From NCBI GenBank assembly GCA_947627815.1, contig CANQXN010000010.1, forward strand, positions 1 through 22,430: a stretch of 22,430 nt of DNA. The letters run 5' to 3'. Under the pieces are notes generated by a model that saw only the letters and a list, made by a program, of their open reading frames with translations, searched no databases and had not been told where the DNA came from. The stretch comes from an uncultured Clostridia bacterium (GTDB lineage: Bacteria > Bacillota > Clostridia > Oscillospirales > CAG-272). Of the stretch, positions 15,991 through 22,047 are shown one piece after another. Position numbers and translations under genes: made by a program. The first letter of the stretch is position 1. Every line of letters begins with the position of its first letter.

Positions 15991-17088
15991 TCATTTAATA
16001 GAATTTTTATTGTTTTTATCATTTTCACAAAATCCTTCCGCCGGCAGGGTGCAGGTGAGGCCTGCCAAAAGCGAGTGCGGGAAGGAAGTGGCAAGATAAA
16101 TCCGCAACGCGATAAAGCGCCGAGGCGCTTCTTTGAGAGAGCCGAGATCAAAAACCAGCCGGTAGGTGGTCTGATAACTGCGCTCATCCGGCATACGGGA
16201 GCAGTCGGTCAGGCGCAAGCCTAAAGCGCTTGCGGCGGAAAAGAGGGAAGAAAGCTCGCGCCCCTCGTCGCAGAAAGCGAGAATTTCGGCCTGCGTCGCG
16301 CCGGTCGGCGCTTTCGGCTCGGAGGCAAACAGCGCATAAGTAACAGTTTTCTCCCCTTCGGTGATCACATCGGTGTAGGCCACGGGGCAAAGTCCGTAAC
16401 GCAGAATCCGCCGTTCCACGCCGGGCAGACGCCCGTCGGACGAGGAACGCACCGGCAGAATGGCATAATCGGCGCGTTCGGCGGCGAGTTCTTCGCAAAT
16501 GGCGGAAAAATCGCTGAAATAAGCCACGGTGGGATCGGGCAGGAGCGCGGCAAACCGCCGCTCGGCGATGTCGGAAAAGGTGTTGCGGAAGTAGGCGATG
16601 CGGGAGCGCCCCGATGGGGCGGCAGGCCCTTCGGATAAAATCACCCGATCGGCCAGCAAAAGCGACGCGGCGGCGCCGATGACAGGCGCCATGGCGTCTG
16701 ACAGCGCGTCATAGAGGCAAAGCCCGCAAAGGTCCGCTTGGGCGGCCGCGCCGGTCGTGGCGACGCCGGGGTGATCCGCGATTGTCGCAAGGCCGGGCGC
16801 GTCGGGGCGGGGCAGTGCCAATGGCATCTGCGCGCGGGAAATTTCTTGCGGGTTTATGCCCCAGGCTTCCCGGACGGCCTCGGTGACCGAGCGGAAGGCA
16901 AACGCCAGCCCGTCGTCGGTCACGGTCGGCTTTTTGTCTCCCAAAGGCTCCCCGTATCCCGCCACCAGATCGCAAAGGGTGTCAAGATGAGCGGGCAGGC
17001 AGTCGGAAAGGCGGCGCAAGGCCCCGGTGAGCGTGGCGAGATTTTCGGCCAAAATCGCCTCTGGCGACAGAAAAACGCCGTCGTTCAT
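15991..17088 (-). CDS. Unassigned protein with degenerate prephenate dehydratase-ACT-like region
   Basis: The product is 365 residues. I do not recognise residues 1-160 (Ala/Leu-rich, partly helical). Residues 163-255 read like the periplasmic-binding-type fold of prephenate dehydratase: IAYFRNTFSDIAERRF resembles the opening LGPxGTFSxxAA, and ADYAILPVRSSSDG resembles ADxGVVPIENSxxG. The catalytic TRF motif appears as TYA (KTVTYALFA, about residues 248-256), so Arg and Phe are replaced. Residues 258-340 then look ACT-like, with CSRMP (296-300) where the phenylalanine-binding ESRP normally sits. It could be an inactive homologue, a sensor, or an enzyme of changed specificity. The start at 17088 lies 7 nt after the htpG stop, so translation is probably coupled. 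The reading frame is certain; the family call is moderate. Confidence 0.6.
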   Translation of the reverse strand: MNDGVFLSPEAILAENLATLTGALRRLSDCLPAHLDTLCDLVAGYGEPLGDKKPTVTDDGLAFAFRSVTEAVREAWGINPQEISRAQMPLALPRPDAPGLATIADHPGVATTGAAAQADLCGLCLYDALSDAMAPVIGAAASLLLADRVILSEGPAAPSGRSRIAYFRNTFSDIAERRFAALLPDPTVAYFSDFSAICEELAAERADYAILPVRSSSDGRLPGVERRILRYGLCPVAYTDVITEGEKTVTYALFASEPKAPTGATQAEILAFCDEGRELSSLFSAASALGLRLTDCSRMPDERSYQTTYRLVFDLGSLKEAPRRFIALRIYLATSFPHSLLAGLTCTLPAEGFCENDKNNKNSIK

Positions 17089-17095
17089 GCCGCCC

Positions 17096-18970
17096 TCATG
17101 CCTGCTTCAACAGGGTTTCGAGCGCGCGGTAGCTGTCGGACAAAAAGGCGCGCAGTTCTTCGGCGGACAGCTGACGCTGGGCGAGTAATGCCAAAGCCCA
17201 GAGCTGGCGCGCCGCCGCCTCGGCGGCCTCGCCCTCGCTCTTGTCCGCTAAGGTGCGGATCAGGGCGTTTTTCGCGTTCAATACCAGCACCGGCTTTGCC
17301 ATGTCGCCCATGGGCGGCATACCGCCCCGGGCGTAGATCTTCATCATGTCGTCCATGCGGCGGGTTTCTTCGTCTACATTTAAGAGGGCGGGGATGTCCT
17401 CGTCCGCCAAAGGCGCAAAGCGCACTTCTAAGTCTTCCTTGCCGGCGACTTTGCGGAAAAGCGCGGTCAGCGCCTCGGAGGAGAATTCCTCCCCTTCGGT
17501 GGATAACGCCCCGCTGTCGGCGTCGACGCGGCAGCATTTGACCTTGTTTTCCCGCTCGAGCAGGGAGATAAACTCCATATCCAAGGGGCCGGCAAGCTCC
17601 ACCACGGCGATGCCGCGATCCTCAAAGAGCTTGACATACTGCGCCTGAAGCACCTTGTCCGAGGTGTAGTAGATTTTGTTTTCGTTTTTGTCTTTGGCGG
17701 CGGTCAGATATTCCTCCACCGAGACATAACTGCCGTCGGTTTTTTTGAGGAGCAGGGCGGGCTTTACCTTGTCGTAAAATTTGCTGTCCCGGATAGCGCC
17801 GTATTCCACAAAAATCTTGATATCGTCCCAGAACCCCTCGTAGCGGCTCCGCTCGGTGTTGAAAAGCGCGACGACCTTTTCCGCCACCTTTTTGGTGATG
17901 TGGGAAGCGATCTTTGCGACATAGCCGCTGTTTTGCAGATAGGAACGCGAGACATTCAAGGGCAGTTCGGGGCAGTCGAGGACACCGCGCAGCATCAGCA
18001 GATATTCGGGGATGACTTCTTTCAAATTGTCGGCCACGAAAACCTGATTGTAATAAAGTTTTACCTTGCCTTCGAGCGTTTCATACTCGTTGCGGATGGC
18101 GGGGAAGTAAAGGATGCCCTTGAAATTCAAGGGATAATCGGCGTTTAAATGAATCTGGAAAAGCGGCTCGCGATAGTCATGGAAGACTTTCTGATAAAAG
18201 GCGCGGTATTCCTCCTCGGTGCAGTCGGAAGCGTTTTTCAGCCAGAGCGGGTGGGTGTCGTTGATCGGTTTTTCCGGCTCTTTCTCGCCTTTGTCGCCCT
18301 TGCCATCTTCCGCCGGCTTGTCGTCGGTCGAAGAAAGGTAAATTTCCACCGGCATAAAGGAGCAGTATTTCTCCAACACCTCCCGGCACTTGCCCTTGTT
18401 CAGATACTCCTTGCCTTCCTCGTTGATGTGCAAGATGACATCGGTGCCGCGAGTGCGCTCGGCTGTCGGCGTTTCAAAGCGGTATTCCCCCGCCTCGTCG
18501 CAGACCCAGTGAACGGTGGGCGTGCCGGTAAAGGAGCGGCTCACCACTTCCACGCTGTCGGCCACCATGAAAGCCGAATAAAAGCCCAGTCCGAAATGGC
18601 CGATGATGCCGCCGGCGTCCCCGCCTTTTTCGTATTTCTCGATGAAATCGGCGGCGCCTGAGAGGGCGATGTTGCAGATATAGCGCATCACTTCGTCCTC
18701 GGTCATGCCGATGCCGTTGTCGGAAACCGTGAGGGTCTCTTCCTCGGGGTCGAGCGTGACGCGCACGGTGTAGGTTTCCTCTTCGGGGGCGTCATATTCC
18801 CCCAGCGAGGCCAAGCGCTTTAATTTGGCGGCGGCGTCGCAGGCATTGGAGACAAGCTCTCTCAAAAAGATCTCTTTTTCCGAGTAGAGCCATTTTTTGA
18901 TCACGGGAAAAATATGTTCGGTTTTTACCGAAATCCCGCCCGCACGGGGCGTTTCGTTTTCAGAAGTCAT
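17096..18970 (-). CDS. htpG: Molecular chaperone HtpG (Hsp90)
   Basis: The product is 624 residues, matching the usual length. The N-terminal GHKL ATPase site is intact: ELVSNACDA (Glu38, Asn42), DNGIGM (84-89) and GHFGLGFYSAF (124-134). The middle domain contains LPLNVSRSYLQ with the conserved catalytic Arg, and a short charged linker (KPAEDGKGDKGEKEPEKP) lies between N and middle domains. The C-terminal dimerisation domain is complete. I chose the ATG at 18970 because AAAGGACGG precedes it and MTSENETPRAGG leads straight into the family start; the frame stays open further upstream but lies partly before the promoter. It is the first gene of an apparent operon with the prephenate dehydratase-like, TSCPD and pgcA genes. 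No CIRCE element is seen, so HrcA control is not indicated. Confidence 0.96.
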   Translation of the reverse strand: MTSENETPRAGGISVKTEHIFPVIKKWLYSEKEIFLRELVSNACDAAAKLKRLASLGEYDAPEEETYTVRVTLDPEEETLTVSDNGIGMTEDEVMRYICNIALSGAADFIEKYEKGGDAGGIIGHFGLGFYSAFMVADSVEVVSRSFTGTPTVHWVCDEAGEYRFETPTAERTRGTDVILHINEEGKEYLNKGKCREVLEKYCSFMPVEIYLSSTDDKPAEDGKGDKGEKEPEKPINDTHPLWLKNASDCTEEEYRAFYQKVFHDYREPLFQIHLNADYPLNFKGILYFPAIRNEYETLEGKVKLYYNQVFVADNLKEVIPEYLLMLRGVLDCPELPLNVSRSYLQNSGYVAKIASHITKKVAEKVVALFNTERSRYEGFWDDIKIFVEYGAIRDSKFYDKVKPALLLKKTDGSYVSVEEYLTAAKDKNENKIYYTSDKVLQAQYVKLFEDRGIAVVELAGPLDMEFISLLERENKVKCCRVDADSGALSTEGEEFSSEALTALFRKVAGKEDLEVRFAPLADEDIPALLNVDEETRRMDDMMKIYARGGMPPMGDMAKPVLVLNAKNALIRTLADKSEGEAAEAAARQLWALALLAQRQLSAEELRAFLSDSYRALETLLKQA

Positions 18971-19042
18971 GATGATTCCGTCCTTTCTGTTTCTTCCTCT
19001 TTTGTACAACCGCAAAAGATGAAAACTTTTCCATTTTCTTTT

Positions 19043-19071
19043 ATTATATCCCTTTTTGTGGGCAAAGTCAA
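19043..19071 (-). promoter_or_regulatory. Sigma-A promoter of the htpG operon
   Basis: On the minus strand TTGACT (19071-19066), 17-nt spacer, TATAAT (19048-19043). Predicted start near 19036, leader about 66 nt. A 14-bp hairpin (19086-19117) lies directly upstream of the -35. Confidence 0.85.
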
Positions 19072-19085
19072 TCATTTTGCCCGTC

Positions 19086-19117
19086 CCGCCTTCTTTTTTT
19101 TCGAAAAAAGAAGGCGG
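19086..19117. repeat. Inverted repeat upstream of the htpG promoter
   Basis: CCGCCTTCTTTTTT (19086-19099) pairs exactly with AAAAAAGAAGGCGG (19104-19117) around TTCG, a 14-bp stem with a stable tetraloop. It is the first of a row of palindromes reaching to 19371. Confidence 0.75.
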
Positions 19118-19173
19118 CCTTGCCAAACACATCCTTTCAAAAATCTGTTTTTTTAAAAGTTCTTAAAGCGGTT

Positions 19174-19371
19174 TCAAGGGGAAACTTCTTTCAAGAAGTT
19201 TCCCCTTGACGGGTGAATTTGCCGCTCGCGCGGCAAAGAGGGCAGCGCCCTTCATCCTTCATGCGGTAAAACCGCATGAAGGATGCGAAAAAGTTCGCCC
19301 TGCCAAAGGCAGGGCAGACTTTTTCGATAGACTGTAAGGAAAAACTTCTTTCAAGAAGTTTCCCCGTGACG
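19174..19371. repeat. Palindrome array flanked by a 30-bp direct repeat
   Basis: A 30-base sequence recurs at 19182-19211 and 19342-19371 with one difference, 160 bp apart. The left copy is part of a 17-bp perfect stem with a 2-nt turn (19174-19209). Between the copies come further stems: TTTGCCGC/GCGGCAAA (19218-19237), AGGGC/GCCCT (19239-19251), a perfect 15-bp stem with 3-nt loop (19253-19285), and a two-part stem with GCCCTGCC/GGCAGGGC at its tip (19286-19326). No coding frame fits. It looks like a small non-autonomous (MITE- or REP-like) element or a structured RNA region. It lies between the divergent htpG and flavin reductase promoters. Confidence 0.7.
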
Positions 19372-19372
19372 A

Positions 19373-19401
19373 TTGCTTTTTTTCCAAAACAGTGGTATAC
19401 T
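19373..19401 (+). promoter_or_regulatory. Promoter of the flavin reductase-plsC operon
   Basis: TTGCTT (19373-19378), 17-nt spacer, TATACT (19396-19401). It starts 2 bp after the right-hand copy of the 30-bp repeat. Predicted leader about 31 nt. Confidence 0.68.
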
Positions 19402-19438
19402 GGGAAAGCAAAATCAAAATGTCGGGAGAAAAAAGACG

Positions 19439-20104
19439 ATGGCAAAGCTATGCTGGCCGGGCGGGGCGCTTTTGGCGCCGATGCCGGCGGTGATGGTCTC
19501 CTGCGGAACGGTGGCGGCACCCAATGTCCTCACCGTGGCCTGGACGGGAATGCTCAATACTCACCCCGCAAAAACCTATATTTCTCTGCGCAAGACCCGC
19601 TTTTCCTATGACATCATCAAAGCCGCCGGGGAATTTGTCATCAATCTGACCCCCACCGCGCTGGTCAGAGCCTGCGATTTCTGCGGCGTGCGCTCGGGGC
19701 GAGCGGTCGATAAATTCGCCGCCTGCGGCATCACACCGGCGCCGGGCTTTGCGGTGGCGGCACCCCTTGTCGCCGAGTGTCCTGTTGCGCTTGAGTGCCG
19801 CGTGACCGATGTCATTCCGCTGGGCAGTCACGATATGTTTTTGGCGGATATCGTCTCGGTCGATGTGGAAGAAAGCCTTGTGGCGCCGGGCGGCCGCCTC
19901 GCGCTTGAAAAGGCCGGCCTTCTCGCCTATGTCCACGGTCACTATTATGCGCTCGGCAAGAAAATCGGGTCGTTCGGCTTTTCGGTGAAGAAAAGGAAAA
20001 AGAACGGCCGCCCCACATCCGGCGCACCGCGCCCCGCACCGCATCCCGCGCCAGGCGCGACCCCAAACGCCAAACGCCACATACCTCCGGAGGAAATGTT
20101 ATGA
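19439..20104 (+). CDS. Flavin reductase family (DIM6/NTAB) FMN-binding protein
   Basis: The product is 221 residues. The split-barrel flavin-binding core is clear in MPAVMVSCGT, NVLTVAWTGMLNTHPAKTYISLR and GEFVINLTPTALVRACDFCGVRSGR, and ends with HGHYYALGKKIGSFGF. Such proteins bind FMN and reduce flavin or act as flavoprotein oxidoreductases; the substrate is unknown. I chose the ATG at 19439 with GGGAG 10 nt upstream, since upstream in-frame codons fall in the promoter. The C-terminal 35 or so residues (KKRKKNGRPTSGAPRPAPHP and onward) are a Lys/Arg then Pro/Ala-rich tail unlike the core, and its last codons overlap the next start (ATGA). The tail carries the ribosome binding site of plsC. 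Confidence 0.88.
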   Translation: MAKLCWPGGALLAPMPAVMVSCGTVAAPNVLTVAWTGMLNTHPAKTYISLRKTRFSYDIIKAAGEFVINLTPTALVRACDFCGVRSGRAVDKFAACGITPAPGFAVAAPLVAECPVALECRVTDVIPLGSHDMFLADIVSVDVEESLVAPGGRLALEKAGLLAYVHGHYYALGKKIGSFGFSVKKRKKNGRPTSGAPRPAPHPAPGATPNAKRHIPPEEML

Positions 20105-20922
20105 CAGCGATTCTCTTGATTTGCGCCGTCGCTTCGGCGGCGGGGCTGTTCTATCTCACGGGACTGTATACCGCCTGGTATTGGTACTTTATCCCCCTTC
20201 TGATGGTGCCGGTTCTCTATCTTGTCTGGTTCGGCCTGCTGATTCTCCTCTGCGGCCTCATCGCCCTCTTTTCGGTCAATAAGAAAAAGCAAGTGGCGCG
20301 GCCGCGCCCCTTTTTCTACCATGTGACGGTGAGTACCTTGAAACAGTTGGTCTTTCTCTCGCGCACCAAAGTCGAAGTGCGCGGCATGGAAAAACTGCCG
20401 GAAGGCTCCTATCTCGCCGTTTACAATCACCGCTCGGACTTTGACCCGATCATCCTCGGTGCCAAACTGCCCACGCGGCGGGTCGTCATGATTTCCAAAC
20501 CGGAAAACGAAAAAATGCCGATTGTCGGCCGCTATATGCACGCGGCGGGTTATCTTACCATCAACCGCACCAGCCCCCGCGCCGCGCTGAAAACCGTGGA
20601 TGTCTGCGCCGCCTGGATCAAAGAGGGCATCGCCTCGGCGGCCATCGCCCCGGAAGGCACCCGCAGCCGCACCGGCGAGCTGCTCCCCTTCCGCGCCGCC
20701 CCCTTTTCGATTGCGAGAAAAGCCGAATGCCCAATTGTCGTCGTCGCCTTCACCGGCACCGAACAGATTCACAAAAATTTCCCGCTCCATAGAACCCATG
20801 TGGTCATGAACATCTGTCAGGTCATCCCGCCGGAAGATTACAGCGAACTCTCCTCGGTCAACTTGGCCGAAAGCGTGCGCGAACTCATGCTCTCGGCACT
20901 GCCCTCCGCCCCGCAAACCTGA
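20101..20922 (+). CDS. plsC: 1-acyl-sn-glycerol-3-phosphate acyltransferase (PlsC family)
   Basis: The product is 273 residues. Two hydrophobic segments at the N-terminus (about 2-23 and 25-58) anchor it in the membrane. The acyltransferase motifs follow: YNHRSDFDP gives the catalytic His110-x4-Asp115, APEGTRSRTGELLPFRAAPF gives the EGTR glycerol-phosphate-binding motif (185-188), and CPIVVVAFTG is the later block. It transfers an acyl group to lysophosphatidic acid to make phosphatidic acid. The start ATG overlaps the stop of the flavin reductase gene (ATGA) with GGAGG 8 nt upstream, indicating translational coupling. No terminator is evident directly downstream. The exact acceptor could differ from lysophosphatidate, as PlsC-like proteins are varied. 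Confidence 0.9.
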   Translation: MTAILLICAVASAAGLFYLTGLYTAWYWYFIPLLMVPVLYLVWFGLLILLCGLIALFSVNKKKQVARPRPFFYHVTVSTLKQLVFLSRTKVEVRGMEKLPEGSYLAVYNHRSDFDPIILGAKLPTRRVVMISKPENEKMPIVGRYMHAAGYLTINRTSPRAALKTVDVCAAWIKEGIASAAIAPEGTRSRTGELLPFRAAPFSIARKAECPIVVVAFTGTEQIHKNFPLHRTHVVMNICQVIPPEDYSELSSVNLAESVRELMLSALPSAPQT

Positions 20923-21221
20923 CCCCGCGCCAGCGCTGTCACTCCCGCGCCTCGCGTCGCGCCCCCGCGCGCCTCGCTTGCCGCACCTTGTTTTGCCTTT
21001 CGCCGCGCAGCAGCGTCTCGTCCGGGGTGGGAGCGTCGTCGGAAAGCGCGGCAAACAGTGCCGGGTGATCGTCATCCGATTCGAGAACCGTCTCCCGGGT
21101 CAGGCGGTTAAGGCATCGGGTTTCACCGCCTGGCAGGCGGCCGCAAAAGCGCTGTTCTGCGTCAAAAACGAAAAGAAGCAGCCGGCTTTACCCCGTATTC
21201 GGTCATTTTTTTCATTTTTCC
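20923..21221. other. Intergenic stretch without a convincing gene, possible remnant
   Basis: The first 80 bp are extremely GC-rich and low in complexity (repeated CGCG, GCGCC). On the minus strand a frame from about 21187 down to the TGA at 20939-20941 is open but has no start codon. It encodes an acidic segment (ETVLESDDDHPALFAALSDD) with codon use similar to the host. A short ATG-led frame at 21206 reads MTEYGVKPAASFRF and stops, and joining the two would need a frameshift. This could be a decayed gene; I recognise no family. A plus-strand frame across the same bases looks like a shadow. Confidence 0.3.
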
Positions 21222-21250
21222 TTGACAACTTAAAAAAATTCTGCTACAAT
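21222..21250 (+). promoter_or_regulatory. Sigma-A promoter of the PLMP-like protein gene
   Basis: TTGACA (21222-21227), 17-nt spacer, TACAAT (21245-21250). Predicted start near 21257, so the transcript begins just before the first copy of the duplicated leader sequence (21263-21287). Leader to the first ATG is about 72 nt, to the internal ATG about 243 nt. Confidence 0.85.
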
Positions 21251-21262
21251 AACCTCGGAATC

Positions 21263-21349
21263 GGGGCTGGCACCCATCGAAAAAAACGGCATTCCGAAGG
21301 TTCGTAAAATTCTGTCATTGCAAAGGGGATGACACCCATCGAAAAAAAC
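21263..21349 (+). repeat. Diverged duplication of the gene's 5' end
   Basis: The 25 bases at 21325-21349, which contain the start codon and first seven codons, match 21263-21287 with two differences. The last 17 bases (CACCCATCGAAAAAAAC) are identical. The upstream copy has CTG in place of ATG and lies 62 bp away, out of frame. A further shared AAAATTCTG upstream of each copy suggests a longer, decayed duplication. Confidence 0.75.
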
Positions 21350-21964
21350 ATACATGTTGTGGATGACGCGGGCAACGAATACGAAGCAACCTATCCGAAA
21401 CGGGCCAAAGGCCTAGTTAAAAACGGCAGGGCGCGCTTTGTGGACGAACATACTATTTGCCTTGCGCGCCCTCCGGAAATCAATTTGGAGGACAAAACAA
21501 TGACCAATACGATCGTTACGAACGATACAAATAAAAACCCCGCTACAACCCCCGCTGTAAACCCCACGGCAACCCCCACGGCGGACATGGCCGCCGAAAG
21601 CCGGAAATACACCCTGGATTATGCGCTCGGCCAGCTCGAAGCGCTGCAACAAAAAGCGGAGGCGTTTGCCGCCAACTTTCTTAAAAAGACCGAGGCTATT
21701 CAGGCCGTCAGTCCCGGCGATATCGGGACGGAAAGCCAGTGCGAAATGCTGAAAACACTGGCGCAGGAGCAGGAAACGACCTTCCGCAAGCTCATTGATG
21801 TCTACGCGGGCATCGTGGAACAGCTTCGCCCCGTGCCGAAAATGAACAATGTCACAAAGGCCGATTTTCTCAACTTCATCGCCAAATGCCTTGCCACCGG
21901 CAATCCCAACGCCGAGGACATGCCCTACGACAAGATCTGGCATAGTTTGAACCAATCCGTCTGA
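21329..21964 (+). CDS. Uncharacterised protein with IscB PLMP/RRXRR-like N-terminus and internal second start
   Basis: The product is 211 residues. Residues 8-47 read IHVVDDAGNEYEATYPKRAK then GLVKNGRARFVDEHTICLA. The order beta strand, P-x-RA(R/K)-x-L(V)-x-x-G-(R/K)-A, TI-x-L is like the short N-terminal PLMP/RRXRR segment of IscB-type RNA-guided nucleases, but no RuvC or HNH motif follows. Residues 55-88 are a Thr/Asn/Pro-rich linker (PATTPAVNPTATPTADMAA), and 90-211 form an acidic helical region of no family I know. Two starts are possible. ATG 21329 is immediately preceded by AAAGGGG (no gap). ATG 21500, in frame at residue 58, has TTTGGAGG 8 nt upstream and would give a 154-residue product without the PLMP-like part. 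The gene has its own promoter and terminator. Confidence 0.72.
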   Translation: MTPIEKNIHVVDDAGNEYEATYPKRAKGLVKNGRARFVDEHTICLARPPEINLEDKTMTNTIVTNDTNKNPATTPAVNPTATPTADMAAESRKYTLDYALGQLEALQQKAEAFAANFLKKTEAIQAVSPGDIGTESQCEMLKTLAQEQETTFRKLIDVYAGIVEQLRPVPKMNNVTKADFLNFIAKCLATGNPNAEDMPYDKIWHSLNQSV

Positions 21965-21977
21965 ACCAATAAAAGCG

Positions 21978-22013
21978 CGCCCCGCTCCCTTTATCGGAGC
22001 GGGGCGTTTTTTT
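21978..22013 (+). terminator. Rho-independent terminator after the PLMP-like gene
   Basis: CGCCCCGCTCC (21978-21988) pairs with GGAGCGGGGCG (21996-22006) around a 7-nt loop, followed by seven T. A weaker T-rich run on the opposite strand (AATAAAAG at 21968-21975) lets it also serve the convergent oxidoreductase gene. Confidence 0.92.
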
Positions 22014-22047
22014 ATAGGATTTTTTATCGCGTCGCGGGGCGGGGCGG

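Noticed and set aside
18971..19080. CIRCE (HrcA) operator upstream of htpG
   Set aside because: No TTAGCACTC/GAGTGCTAA inverted repeat is present.
18971..19132. Upstream extension of the htpG frame to 19132
   Set aside because: It spans the htpG promoter and its upstream hairpin; the family N-terminus begins at the ATG at 18970 with a ribosome binding site.
19174..19371. Possible CRISPR array in the repeat-rich stretch
   Set aside because: Only one repeat occurs twice, 160 bp apart; the other elements are different palindromes. There are no regular spacers and no cas genes.
19945..21075. A 376-codon minus-strand frame opposite plsC
   Set aside because: Antisense to a gene with intact acyltransferase motifs; Gly/Arg-rich composition typical of a shadow frame.
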